A DNA stretch of 51,992 nt from Hyphomicrobiales bacterium (GCA_947455725.1 CANGPL010000016.1:1-51992), one strand, 5' to 3'. Shown: positions 8,801-16,415, numbered from the stretch's first letter. Translations and numbers: made by a program. Notes: a model not told the origin generated them from the letters alone.

Positions 8801-9800
8801 GAGCTCGGATTTTACTGCTGGCACATCGGCGCCGCTGGCCGTTAAAGCGCCGAGCCTTGCGGGCAGGCCTAATCTTGTTGTTGTTGATTTGCCAATCGTG
8901 CAAGGCGATACGCCCGTTTTACAAGCGCTCGCGGCATCGGCTGATCCATGGCCCGGTAGTCTTACCGTGTGGCGCTCGCCTGATGGTCAGAACTGGTCCA
9001 GTTTTGGAGTGATCAATCGTCCTGCAACGCTTGGCGTAACACTCTCCGCGTTTGGCCCCGGGCCGCTATGGCGTTGGGATGCAGCGAATAGTGTGACGGT
9101 TAAGTTAAGTTCCGGCTCATTATCATCACCGGGTGATTTATCGGCCCTTGCGGGTGATGTACCACTTGGTCTTCAAGGGGCCGATGGTAAATGGGAAATC
9201 ATCGCTTTTGCGCAAGCGGATTTGGTGGGTGAGAAGACATGGCGCCTAAGCCGATTATTGCGCGGCTTAGGTGGTTCCGAACCATTGGCATCGCGAAATT
9301 TAGCAGAAGGTGCGCGGGTTGTATTGCTTGATGGTGCCTTGTTACCGCTTGTGTCGGGTGCATTATCGGTGGGCGCCAATTGGAATTGGCGCGTGGTGGC
9401 TTCGGCCTATGATTATATGCATCCAACGGCGGTTGGGTTAACAACAGTGGCGGGCGCTGATGCGCTAAGGCCGCTGGCTCCGGTAAACGCCGTTGCCAAA
9501 CGCAGTACCTCTGGCGTGACGATTAGCTTTATGCGACGCGCGCGGATGAATGCCGATGCGTGGGAGCCTGCCGATATTCCGCTTGATGAACGGGTCGAGT
9601 CTTATGAGATCGATATCTATAAAAATGGCTCGATTATTAGGACATTAAGCGGAACATCTTTACCAATGATCCTATATTCAGCGGCGCAGGAACTTAGCGA
9701 TTTTGGTGCTGCGCAAACAACACTGACGCTGCGTGTTTATCAAATCAGCGATGTTGTCGGGCGTGGCGCACCTTTGGTCGTGACTTTACCCATTGCCTGA
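5889..9800 (+). CDS. Baseplate megatron protein with GTA TIM-barrel-like domain (RcGTA g15-like)
   Basis: A 1303-residue protein, almost the size of RcGTA g15. Residues 1-45 are Gly/Ala rich and may be membrane active (GGAIGGFLGGPLGALFGRAIGG). A hub-like region follows with GRVRLGGQIIW and NRTYSYSANLAIGLCEG. The central part is the GTA TIM-barrel-like domain, roughly residues 430-750, with PIWFTEFGCPAVDRG near its end. The C-terminal third carries baseplate and beta-rich domains (PGLIGLEPGDCVALD, LLRGLGGSE). The protein forms the baseplate and probably the channel or receptor-contact part of the tail tip. The reading frame is intact, which argues for a functional cluster. Confidence 0.93.
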   Translation: MTTLVLQSAGGAIGGFLGGPLGALFGRAIGGAVGASIDHSLFGGTSTVKEGSRLTEMSGLTSTEGAAIPRVYGRVRLGGQIIWATRFQERVMETQNGGGGKGGAPTSNTTNRTYSYSANLAIGLCEGKIAYVRRIWANGKLIDWTGLNIRVYRGDETQLPDPLIVAKEGANYAPAYRGLAYIVFEGLPLADYGNRVPQFSFEIVKAVAGVGDQIRSINLIPGAGEFVYDTVAVTTSDGTGATTSQNRHELTHASDFQASIDQLLTLCPNLSSVQLVVSWFGDDLRCGNCTIAPRVDSATKATIETQWQVSGLSRSQVHVVSLVDGSPAYGGTPSDASVVRAIKYLKSRGIAVTLYPFVMMDIADENTLPDPYNAGATQPAYPWRGRITCDPAPSVAGSPNGSAAAGQQVQRFFGAAQASQFSASGETITYSGPAEWSWRRMILHYAKLSAMAGGVDAFLIGSELVGLTGVENAPGVFPAVYYLSQLAADVKAILGTSTKVVYGADWTEYAGRVTASGDLRFPLDPLWASSSIDAVGIDVYWPVSDWRDGTSHLDYALARSSSDRDYLRDRFQSGEGYEWYYASDADRLTQTRKPITDGLANKPWVWRAKDLVNWWSNAHFERVAGKELATSTPWIPASKPIWFTEFGCPAVDRGANGPNAFPDPKSSEDALPSFSRGTRDDLVQRRLIDAVARRYDSSLVGFRAGDNPISPLDGRRMVDANRLSVWAWDARPFPAFPSMSGVWSDAENWRLGHWLNGRLEGAPMDGLVAAILNDFGITADQIDIDGFIDGYVIASPLSARAALEPLASLYRFDGLASSGQLRFIGHDTRKVYALTDDDVIADKNGALATVTFAQESELPREVRIGFADSESDYRLATAASRRLTVTSKRETTSDPSVVITRAEAQRLADVLLHDAWAGRQTAKFSVRPGLIGLEPGDCVALDAIGYAGIFRITRITDRGIRDIEAQSIASLSSDFTAGTSAPLAVKAPSLAGRPNLVVVDLPIVQGDTPVLQALAASADPWPGSLTVWRSPDGQNWSSFGVINRPATLGVTLSAFGPGPLWRWDAANSVTVKLSSGSLSSPGDLSALAGDVPLGLQGADGKWEIIAFAQADLVGEKTWRLSRLLRGLGGSEPLASRNLAEGARVVLLDGALLPLVSGALSVGANWNWRVVASAYDYMHPTAVGLTTVAGADALRPLAPVNAVAKRSTSGVTISFMRRARMNADAWEPADIPLDERVESYEIDIYKNGSIIRTLSGTSLPMILYSAAQELSDFGAAQTTLTLRVYQISDVVGRGAPLVVTLPIA

Positions 9801-9834
9801 ATAAAGCGGCATAATTTTTAATAGGATGATTGAT

Positions 9835-10983
9835 ATGGTCGATACCGCCAATCTGGCGCTACCGCTGCTTGCGGCTGCGCAATCGCAAAAACATGTGACG
9901 CATAATGAAGCGCTGTTGCGGCTTGATGCGTTGATTCAAATCGCGGTTCTTGCGATGTCACAAAATACGCCGCCCGCCACGCCTAATGCGGGGGATCGCT
10001 ATGTTATCGGTACCGCGCCAAGTGCTGATTTTAGCGGACAGGCGGGGCGGATTGCGAGTTATGATGGATCATCTTGGCGCTTTCTGACGCCAAAGGTCGG
10101 ATGGATTATTTTTAATGGTTCGGATGGATTACTTTATACCTTTGACGGGACCAATTGGCGGACCCTTTCTGATCGTATCGCGCAGTTACAAAATCTGACG
10201 GGGCTGGGGATTGGAACGTCTTCCGATAGTTACAACACGCTATCGGCCAAACTCAATTCTGCACTCTTCGCAGCACGCGCGGCAAGCGAAGGAGGCTCGG
10301 GCGACATTCGTGTAACGCTGAATAAGCAAGCAAGCAGCAATACGGCTTCGCAGCTTTATCAGACGGGGTGGTCTGGGCGTGCTGAAACGGGCCTTTCGGG
10401 GGATGACAATTGGCATTTAAAAGTATCGGCGGATGGCGCCACTTGGCGTGAGGCCTTGGTGGCGAATGCTGCAACAGGTGCGGTGCGCATGGATGTAATT
10501 TTGTCGGGTCGTGCGAGCCAAGGCAATGCGGGGCGGTTTGAAAGTGATTTTGACGGGACGAGCGCTACTGCTATTGTGTTAACGGATATCTCTGCCGTTG
10601 CGAGTGCGACCGCGATTAATTTTCGAAAAAATGGTGGCGTTGTGGGATCAATTAAACTCGCCGCATCGGGCACGAGTTTTCTTACGACATCGGATTATCG
10701 ATTAAAGCAAAATATTTTGCCTCTTAAGGATGGTCTTGAAAGGGTGCTGCTTTTAAAACCAAGCCGCTTTGCCTTTAATGCGCAGCCAGACCAGTTCGTC
10801 GATGGCTTCATTGCGCATGAAGTGGCGGCGTCTATTCCAGAAGCCGTGTCGGGTGAAAAGGACGCCGTGGATGATGATGGAAATATCATTCCTCAAAGCG
10901 TTGATCTTGGAAAACTTGTGCCCGTTCTGGTCGCCGCTGTTCAAGCTCTTGCGGAACGTGTCGCGGTTCTGGAGAGCCGTTGA
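9835..10983 (+). CDS. Tail fibre/spike: DUF2793 domain plus C-terminal S74 intramolecular chaperone
   Basis: A 382-residue protein. Residues 1-120 are a DUF2793 domain (LALPLLAAAQSQKHVTHNEA, TPNAGDRYVIG, EGRI-like turns and GWIIFNG). A beta-rich middle with glycines and asparagines follows. The C-terminal 100 residues contain the S74 peptidase/chaperone motif SDYRLKQNILPLKDGLERV and the FVDGFIAHEV stretch, which in tail spikes drives trimer assembly and self-cleavage. The last residues form a heptad-like helix. The ATG at 9835 is preferred over 9826 because AGGA at 9823-9826 is then 8 bases away. The product is inferred to be a receptor-binding or adhesive fibre of the same particle. Confidence 0.85.
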   Translation: MVDTANLALPLLAAAQSQKHVTHNEALLRLDALIQIAVLAMSQNTPPATPNAGDRYVIGTAPSADFSGQAGRIASYDGSSWRFLTPKVGWIIFNGSDGLLYTFDGTNWRTLSDRIAQLQNLTGLGIGTSSDSYNTLSAKLNSALFAARAASEGGSGDIRVTLNKQASSNTASQLYQTGWSGRAETGLSGDDNWHLKVSADGATWREALVANAATGAVRMDVILSGRASQGNAGRFESDFDGTSATAIVLTDISAVASATAINFRKNGGVVGSIKLAASGTSFLTTSDYRLKQNILPLKDGLERVLLLKPSRFAFNAQPDQFVDGFIAHEVAASIPEAVSGEKDAVDDDGNIIPQSVDLGKLVPVLVAAVQALAERVAVLESR

Positions 10984-11744
10984 TGCGTGCCAATTTGGAT
11001 GAGGCTTTATCGCTGTTGCTAGCGAGTGAGGGTGGCTATGTGAAGGATCCGGCGGATCCCGGCGGCGCGACTAAATTTGGTATTACGGCTGCGACGCTTT
11101 CGCGTGCGCGGGGCAGTAAGGTGACCTCGGCAGATGTTGAAGGGCTTACGGTTGATGAAGCCCGCGCCATTTATAGCCGCCTTTACTGGAATGCTGTCGA
11201 AGCGGATAATTTGCCGAACGGACTTGATTACGCCGTGTTTGATGCGGCGGTCCATTCCGGCCCAAAGCAGGCGGTTGTTTGGTTGCAGCAGTGTCTGGGT
11301 GTCGTCGCCGATGGCGCGATGGGACCGATAACCCTTGCGGCAATCAAGACGGCAGAACTTCCGGTGCTGATCGACGGCTTTTCCGCTCGGCGCGCTGAGG
11401 CGCTGAAAAAGCTATCCGGATTTTCTCGATTTGGACGCGGCTGGGAAAGCCGCGTGGAGCGCGTGAAGCGCGATGCGCTCCGATTGGCCGAAAATTCTGC
11501 GCTCTCCCTCTCCCTTAACCTTGAGAAAGTTATTCCTATGGATCAGACCCAATCGATTTTCCAAAGCCGTACCGTATGGTCGAACATTATTGGTTTCGGC
11601 GCATTTATTCTGTCGTTGACGGGCCATGGCGTGGCTTTTGACCCGGGACAAGTGACCGATTCGGTCATGCAGCTCGTAACCGCCGGAAGTTTTGTGGCTT
11701 CGACCATTTTTCGGATCATTTCGACCAAAAAAGTGGCGGTTTAG
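10983..11744 (+). CDS. GH108 endolysin with PG-binding domain and C-terminal holin-like segment
   Basis: A 253-residue protein. Residues 5-95 are a GH108 muramidase domain with catalytic Glu16 in ASEGGYVKDPADPGGATKFGIT. Residues 96-165 are a PG_binding_3 domain (LDYAVFDAAVHSG, GVVADGAMGP). After a linker, residues 186-253 carry two hydrophobic stretches (IIGFGAFILSLTG and VTAGSFVASTIFRII) resembling small phage holins that usually have their own gene next to GH108 lysins. Met186 is encoded by an ATG at 11538 with a weak GAGAAAG upstream, so separate synthesis of the holin part is possible. The start ATG overlaps the fibre stop (TGATG). The role is release of GTA or phage particles by lysis. 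Confidence 0.88.
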   Translation: MRANLDEALSLLLASEGGYVKDPADPGGATKFGITAATLSRARGSKVTSADVEGLTVDEARAIYSRLYWNAVEADNLPNGLDYAVFDAAVHSGPKQAVVWLQQCLGVVADGAMGPITLAAIKTAELPVLIDGFSARRAEALKKLSGFSRFGRGWESRVERVKRDALRLAENSALSLSLNLEKVIPMDQTQSIFQSRTVWSNIIGFGAFILSLTGHGVAFDPGQVTDSVMQLVTAGSFVASTIFRIISTKKVAV

Positions 11745-11753
11745 GGCGTTCAG

Positions 11754-11769
11754 GCAGCGTTCACGCTGC
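11754..11769. repeat. Short perfect hairpin between endolysin and feuN-like gene
   Basis: GCAGCG at 11754-11759 and CGCTGC at 11764-11769 form a 6-base-pair stem with a TTCA loop. No T-run follows on the plus strand, so it is not a standard intrinsic terminator. It may weaken readthrough from the GTA operon into the regulator genes or may be chance. Confidence 0.35.
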
Positions 11770-11787
11770 AGGTAATATCGGTAAATA

Positions 11788-12102
11788 ATGCGTAATTTAA
11801 TGCCAATGACCGTCGCTGCGGTTCTGAGTATGTTTGCCCCGGCGGCGGCTTTTGCCGACGATACCGGATCCGCGTGCCTGTCGGAGTCGGAATTGCGGCG
11901 TTTGGTCAATTCTGGCGCGGTTGTGCCGCAAATCTATGCGTTTCGGACGGCGCGTTCGCGCATCGGCGGCGATGTGATTGGTGCCTCGCTATGCCCTAAA
12001 GATGCCGGTTTCGTCTATAATATTACGACTCTGACGAAAGATGGTAAGCTTGCTAGCATCCAGATTGATGCCGTGACCGGTAAGCCGATGGATAATCAGT
12101 AG
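11788..12102 (+). CDS. feuN: Small periplasmic PepSY-like protein, probable FeuN-type partner of the kinase
   Basis: A 104-residue exported protein with a signal peptide (residues 1-23, cut near AFA-DD) and two cysteines (SACLSE and ASLCPK) that could form a disulfide. The C-terminal GKLASIQIDAVTGKP resembles half of a PepSY domain. It lies 11 bases before a response regulator and its kinase. In Sinorhizobium the small periplasmic protein FeuN, encoded beside feuPQ, restrains FeuQ. This gene has the right place, size class and location, but I cannot confirm orthology by alignment. The upstream ribosome site is weak. Confidence 0.62.
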   Translation: MRNLMPMTVAAVLSMFAPAAAFADDTGSACLSESELRRLVNSGAVVPQIYAFRTARSRIGGDVIGASLCPKDAGFVYNITTLTKDGKLASIQIDAVTGKPMDNQ

Positions 12103-12113
12103 GATCGAGTTGA

Positions 12114-12788
12114 ATGCGCCTTCTCGTTGTCGAGGATGATAAAGACCTGAACAGGCAGCTGGTTAAAGCTCTCATGCAGGCCGGATATGCGGTTGATTCG
12201 GCGCTTGATGGGGAAGAAGGGCAGTTTTTAGGCGAGACTGAGCCCTATGATGCCGTCATTTTGGACTTAGGCCTGCCTAAAATGGATGGCGTCAAAGTGC
12301 TCGAATCCTGGCGTGAGGCGGGGCGTTCTATGCCGGTGCTTGTTTTAACCGCGCGTGACGCGTGGAGCGACAAGGTAAAGAGCTTTGATGCGGGCGCCGA
12401 TGATTACGTCACAAAGCCTTTTCATATTGAAGAAATTCTCGCGCGCTTGCGGGCGCTTGTACGCCGTGCCTCTGGTCATGCTTCAAGCGATCTCGTATGT
12501 GGGCCTGTTCGGGTTGATACGCGCTCTGGCCGTGTGCTCGTCAACGGTGAAGCGGTTCGCCTGACTTCGCATGAATATCGGTTGATGTCGTATTTAATGC
12601 ATCATGTGGGACGCATTATTTCCCGCACCGAATTGGTTGAGCATTTATATGATCAGGATTTCGACCGCGACTCCAACACGATTGAAGTTTTTGTCGGGCG
12701 TTTACGCAAAAAGCTTGGCATTGATGTGATTAAAACGATCCGTGGGCTTGGGTATGTTCTAGAGCCACCGACGTCGCCCTCCGAATGA
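12114..12788 (+). CDS. feuP: OmpR-family response regulator, FeuP-like
   Basis: A 224-residue response regulator. The receiver domain covers residues 1-115 with phospho-acceptor Asp51 (VILDLGLPKMDG), acidic pair Glu7/Asp8-Asp9, Thr79 and Lys101 (VTKPF). The C-terminal winged helix covers about 125-220 with LTSHEYRLMSYLMHH and VFVGRLRKKLG. FeuP in rhizobia controls export of cyclic glucans and iron-related or envelope genes. The position before ccmIEFH, degP and glnE matches the rhizobial feuPQ neighbourhood as I recall it. The kinase start overlaps this stop (ATGA), so the two are co-translated. Confidence 0.85.
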   Translation: MRLLVVEDDKDLNRQLVKALMQAGYAVDSALDGEEGQFLGETEPYDAVILDLGLPKMDGVKVLESWREAGRSMPVLVLTARDAWSDKVKSFDAGADDYVTKPFHIEEILARLRALVRRASGHASSDLVCGPVRVDTRSGRVLVNGEAVRLTSHEYRLMSYLMHHVGRIISRTELVEHLYDQDFDRDSNTIEVFVGRLRKKLGIDVIKTIRGLGYVLEPPTSPSE

Positions 12789-14170
12789 TGTCGCGTTTTT
12801 CGCTCTCGCGCCTTTCGATTGGCTCGCGCTTATTTATTTCGGCGATTATTTGCAGCATTGTTATTTTGTTCGGCGCGGGCCTTGTTTTGTCGGCCATTTA
12901 TCGGCGAGCCTCCGAGCGTGCCTTTGATGAGCGTTTGCAGGTCTATGTGCAATCGGTTGCGGCCAATCTTGCGAGCAAAAACGTATCGAATGTTTTTGAT
13001 CCTTACGGGCTTGGCGACCCTCGCTTTACGCTTCCGCTTTCGGGTTGGTATTGGCAAATTCGTACTGAGGGAAAGGCAACGCCTGAGGTTACGTCCTCGC
13101 TCTCTCTTTTTGGTGGCCGACTACCCAAGCTTGAATCGCTGAATGTGCCTGCTCATGATGGCTCGGCGCGTGAGGGCTACATTATTGGGCCTGATGAACG
13201 CCGCTTACGGCTTATCGAGCGCGCGCTTGAATTTCCCGATGGCAGTCGCTTTCTCGTTCAAATTGCCGGAAATGCCGATGAAATTGAATTAACAATCCAG
13301 ACCTTCAGCAAGGCGCTATGGACGAGTTTTGGCCTGCTCGCGCTTGTTTTGGGGATCACGACCATCTTTCAGGTGCGGTTCGGGCTTTTGCCCCTGTCGC
13401 GGCTTTCGAGCGAGATTAGTGCGATTAGGCGCGGATCAAGTGATCATGTGAGCGGCAAATTCCCGGATGATATCTCGCCTGTCGCCGATGAAATCAATCT
13501 CCTGCTCGACGTAAACCGCGATATTTTGGCACGCGCGCGGACGCAAGTGGGCAATCTCGCCCATGCGTTGAAAACGCCTTTAAGCGTCTTAATCAATGAG
13601 GTGTCCGGCACTGATACGCCGCTCGGGCAAAAGGTCCTTGAACAGACGGGTATCATGCGGGATCAAGTCAATTGGCACTTAGACCGCGCAAGGGCTGCGG
13701 CCCGCGCGGGCGCAATTGGTGTGGCGACGGATATTGAGCCCGCTGTTTCCGGCCTGAAACGAACCTTCCTTAAAATTTATCTCGATAAAAATCTTGAGAT
13801 TGAAACCGAGCTGGCTCCTGATCTTAAATTTCGCGGCGAGCGTCAGGATCTCGAAGAGATGCTCGGCAATCTCGTGGATAATGCCTGCAAATGGGCAAGA
13901 ACGCAGGTTGTCATAAAGGCAACGGCCTTTACCGATGCAAATTCCCATCCTTTTGTCGTGTTTGACGTATCCGATGATGGCCCAGGTCTTCCGCCCGAAA
14001 AACATGCGGAAGTGATGAAGCGCGGCGAGCGTTTGGATGAAACGGTGCCCGGCACGGGGCTCGGCCTTTCCATCGTGGCGGATTTGGCGAAACTTTATGG
14101 CGGGGCGCTGACGCTCGACCGCTCAGAAAATGGTGGACTAAAAGCCCTTCTTCGTTTGCCGGCGGTTTAG
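12785..14170 (+). CDS. feuQ: Sensor histidine kinase, FeuQ/PhoQ-like
   Basis: A 461-residue membrane kinase. Transmembrane segment 1 is near residues 15-38, the periplasmic sensor domain spans about 40-177, and transmembrane segment 2 about 178-197. A HAMP region follows, with a HisKA domain carrying His260 in NLAHALKTPLS and a HATPase domain with the N-box NLVDNACKWA, DDGPGLPP and GTGLGLSI. The H-box with a lysine after ALK is the PhoQ/FeuQ subtype. It would phosphorylate the preceding FeuP-like regulator, probably under control of the small periplasmic protein encoded just upstream. Confidence 0.85.
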   Translation: MMSRFSLSRLSIGSRLFISAIICSIVILFGAGLVLSAIYRRASERAFDERLQVYVQSVAANLASKNVSNVFDPYGLGDPRFTLPLSGWYWQIRTEGKATPEVTSSLSLFGGRLPKLESLNVPAHDGSAREGYIIGPDERRLRLIERALEFPDGSRFLVQIAGNADEIELTIQTFSKALWTSFGLLALVLGITTIFQVRFGLLPLSRLSSEISAIRRGSSDHVSGKFPDDISPVADEINLLLDVNRDILARARTQVGNLAHALKTPLSVLINEVSGTDTPLGQKVLEQTGIMRDQVNWHLDRARAAARAGAIGVATDIEPAVSGLKRTFLKIYLDKNLEIETELAPDLKFRGERQDLEEMLGNLVDNACKWARTQVVIKATAFTDANSHPFVVFDVSDDGPGLPPEKHAEVMKRGERLDETVPGTGLGLSIVADLAKLYGGALTLDRSENGGLKALLRLPAV

Positions 14171-14178
14171 TTTTTCGG

Positions 14179-14277
14179 TTAGATTTAGCCTGAAAAAGGT
14201 CCGATTCGTGCCTTAGTGATCTAGTTGGGACTTTTGAACGAAATCATCACAGCCGGACAGGCTAAACAAAAATCTAA
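14179..14277. repeat. Interrupted 14+14-base inverted repeat with nested stem
   Basis: TTAGATTTAGCCTG (14179-14192) is complementary to CAGGCTA (14258-14264) and AATCTAA (14271-14277), with a 6-base insertion in the second arm. Inside, AAAAG-g-TCC (14194-14202) can pair with GGACTTTT (14228-14235). Together they could fold most of the feuQ-lipoprotein gap. There is no T-run, so this is not an ordinary terminator. A 5' leader structure, a small RNA or paired operator half-sites are possible. Confidence 0.45.
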
Positions 14278-14295
14278 TTCGGAGCTCATTCGACC

Positions 14296-14763
14296 ATGAC
14301 ATTTAAATCACTGACAGGGCTTATTGTCGCAGCCGCTCTCTCGTTCGGCGCGGCAGGATGCTCTCAGACGACCGGCCCAAATGAGTCCGGTGGTACAATT
14401 CTTGGCGCACTTGCAGGCGGATTAATTGGCTCCCAAGTGGGCAAGGGCTCGGGCAATACGGCTGCGATTATCGCTGGGACGATGATCGGCGGCATGGTGG
14501 GTAATTCGATTGGCCGCGGCTTGGATGAAGAGGCCAAGCGGCAGGCCTATGGTGCGCAATCTCTGGCGCTTAATAGCGGTAAGGCGACCAAGTGGAATGC
14601 GCCCAGCGGTTCCTATGGCTTTGTCGAGCCAGGCCCGGTCTATGCCGAAAATAGCCGTACCTGCCGCACCTATACCCATAAGATTTACATCAATGGCCGC
14701 CCTGAAACCGGCACGGGTACCGCGTGTAAGGCTGGCGACGGCACGTGGGATATCGTCAATTAA
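14296..14763 (+). CDS. Glycine-zipper outer-membrane lipoprotein (17 kDa surface antigen-like)
   Basis: A 155-residue lipoprotein. The lipobox ends at Cys22 (FGAAGC). Residues 31-75 are a glycine-zipper 2TM segment (GTILGALAGGLIGSQVG and GTMIGGMVGNSIGRGLD), followed by a C-terminal domain with two cysteines (RTCRTYTHKIYINGRPETG, TACKAGDG) typical of the rickettsial 17 kDa antigen family. It is probably anchored in the outer membrane. It stands alone between feuQ and ccmI, with a structured 5' gap and a hairpin terminator after it. Its function in this family is poorly known. Confidence 0.85.
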   Translation: MTFKSLTGLIVAAALSFGAAGCSQTTGPNESGGTILGALAGGLIGSQVGKGSGNTAAIIAGTMIGGMVGNSIGRGLDEEAKRQAYGAQSLALNSGKATKWNAPSGSYGFVEPGPVYAENSRTCRTYTHKIYINGRPETGTGTACKAGDGTWDIVN

Positions 14764-14800
14764 GGCGTTATCCCGTTAACTTTGATGTCTGATTTTTAAG

Positions 14801-14836
14801 ATGGCGCGGGGCGGTTTGCCGTTCTGCGCCATTTTC
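14801..14836 (+). terminator. Intrinsic terminator after the lipoprotein gene
   Basis: ATGGCGC at 14801-14807 pairs with GCGCCAT at 14826-14832, with a small inner CGG/CCG stem, followed by TTTT at 14832-14835. It lies 37 bases after the lipoprotein stop and 54 bases before ccmI, separating the two transcription units. Confidence 0.65.
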
Positions 14837-14889
14837 GTTCAACCTTTTCGCGTGACGCCGCGATGTGCCGCGTTTAAAAGCACTACAGA

Positions 14890-15966
14890 ATGATTTGGCT
14901 CCTGATCGCATCGCTGACCGGTATCGTTATTTTGGGGCTGCTCTGGCCGCTTGCCCAACCTGTCGATGATTCCCGCAGCGTGGATGACGGCGATTTCTAC
15001 CGTGGTCAATTACAAGAAATAGAGCGGGATCGGGCGAGGGGGCTGCTGGATGCCCAATCCGCCGAAGACGCAAAGACAGAAGCCGCGCGCCGCCTGCTAG
15101 CGGCCACAAAAGTGAGCGAAGCACCTGCTGATAGCGGTGCCATGGCCGCGCGGCGAAAGATTGCATCGCTGATTGCGTTAATCGGTGTGCCGGTATTGGC
15201 GCTATCGCTTTATGTCAAACTCGGTTCGCCGACTTTGCCGGATCAGCCTTTTGCCCAACGGGCTGCAGCGCCGGATGAAAATGCCGATCTCTCGGTCATG
15301 GTTGCGAAGGTCGAGGCGCGCCTTTCTGACCATCCGGATGATGGTTTGGGATGGGGCACGATTGCACCCGTCTATCTGTCCGTCGGTCGTTATGATGACG
15401 CGATCAAAGCCTATGGCAACGCGCTTCGCCTATTGGGTGAAACGGCTGATCTGCGCTCCGGTTTAGGCGAGGCGAAAATGGCGGCGGCGGATGGTATTGT
15501 TACCGCCGATGCCTTAGCCGATTTTGAAAAAGCTTTTGCGCGCGATCCTAAAAATGAACGGGCGCAATATTATCGCGCGATGGCCGCCGAACAGGATGGG
15601 GATAAGCCCCGCGCATTGACGCTTTATCGTGCCTTGCTCGAAACCTTGCCGCCTGACTCCGAGCCGGCACAATTGGTGACGGCACGTGTTGCGGCGCTAT
15701 CGGGCGAGCAGGCGAGACCTGTTTTTGATCCGAATGCCGGTCAATCAGCGATGATCCGCTCGATGGTAGAGCGTCTTGACGCGCGGCTTTCGAGCGATGG
15801 CTCCGACCTAGAAGGCTGGCTTAAATTAATGCGCGCCTATCAGGTGCTGGGTGACGCACCAAAGGCCCGTGATGCTTATTCGAGAGCGAAGACGGCAAAG
15901 GCTGGTGATAGTGAGGCTTTAGCCAAGCTCTCATCGGCGGCGAAGGAATTGGGGGTCGCAAACTGA
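14890..15966 (+). CDS. ccmI: Cytochrome c biogenesis protein CcmI (CycH)
   Basis: A 358-residue protein. It has an N-terminal membrane helix (residues 1-18), then the family motif DDGDFYRGQLQEIERDRARGLL, a second membrane helix at about 91-110, and a periplasmic TPR region (WGTIAPVYLSVGRYDDAIKAY, then later repeats to the end). CcmI binds apocytochrome c and hands it to the heme ligation complex CcmF/CcmH. It is the first gene of a tightly packed ccmI-ccmE-ccmF-ccmH run and its stop overlaps the ccmE start (TGATG). The ATG has no clear ribosome site. Confidence 0.92.
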   Translation: MIWLLIASLTGIVILGLLWPLAQPVDDSRSVDDGDFYRGQLQEIERDRARGLLDAQSAEDAKTEAARRLLAATKVSEAPADSGAMAARRKIASLIALIGVPVLALSLYVKLGSPTLPDQPFAQRAAAPDENADLSVMVAKVEARLSDHPDDGLGWGTIAPVYLSVGRYDDAIKAYGNALRLLGETADLRSGLGEAKMAAADGIVTADALADFEKAFARDPKNERAQYYRAMAAEQDGDKPRALTLYRALLETLPPDSEPAQLVTARVAALSGEQARPVFDPNAGQSAMIRSMVERLDARLSSDGSDLEGWLKLMRAYQVLGDAPKARDAYSRAKTAKAGDSEALAKLSSAAKELGVAN

Positions 15967-16415
15967 TGGCTATGACGCGCAAACAGAAACGCCTCACGCT
16001 GATCGCGTCTGCTGGCGCGGTCTTGGCGATTGCGGCGGGATTAATTTTGTATGCGTTAAGCGATAAGATCGTTTTTTTCTATACGCCAAGCGATATCGTT
16101 AAACAGAATATTTCGGCAGGGAGCCGGGTTAGAATTGGCGGTTTAGTCGAGACGGGAAGCGTTATTCGTGACGCCTCGATGAATGTTACGTTCCGTGTAA
16201 CAGACACGGAAAAATCGCTGACAGTGCATTATAAAGGCCTATTGCCGGATCTCTTCCGCGAAGGGCAGGGCGTTGTTGCTGAGGGCATTTATCAAGGCAG
16301 TAGCGACGTATTGGCGGATACGGTTTTAGCCAAGCATGATGAAAATTATATGCCGAAAGATGTCGCGGACGCGCTTAAGAAGAAAGGCGTTTGGCAGGGA
16401 GGTAAAGCGCAATGA
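15966..16415 (+). CDS. ccmE: Heme chaperone CcmE (CycJ)
   Basis: A 149-residue periplasmic heme chaperone anchored by one N-terminal membrane helix (about residues 12-30). The covalent heme-binding His124 sits in the diagnostic LAKHDENYMP motif, and the OB-fold core includes RVRIGGLVETGSV and VHYKGLLPDLFREGQGVV. It carries heme from CcmC/CcmABCD to CcmF. Those delivery genes are not in this window. It overlaps ccmI at the start and ccmF at the end. Confidence 0.95.
   Translation: MAMTRKQKRLTLIASAGAVLAIAAGLILYALSDKIVFFYTPSDIVKQNISAGSRVRIGGLVETGSVIRDASMNVTFRVTDTEKSLTVHYKGLLPDLFREGQGVVAEGIYQGSSDVLADTVLAKHDENYMPKDVADALKKKGVWQGGKAQ

Noticed and set aside
1..11744. Integrated prophage with attachment sites
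   Set aside because: No integrase, repressor, replication or packaging-edge repeats are visible, and gene order and families are those of RcGTA. A degraded prophage cannot be fully excluded because the left part is outside the window.
11412..11909. Minus-strand open frame of 165 codons opposite the endolysin and feuN-like genes
   Set aside because: No recognisable domain and it runs against two well-supported genes. Composition is typical of a shadow frame.
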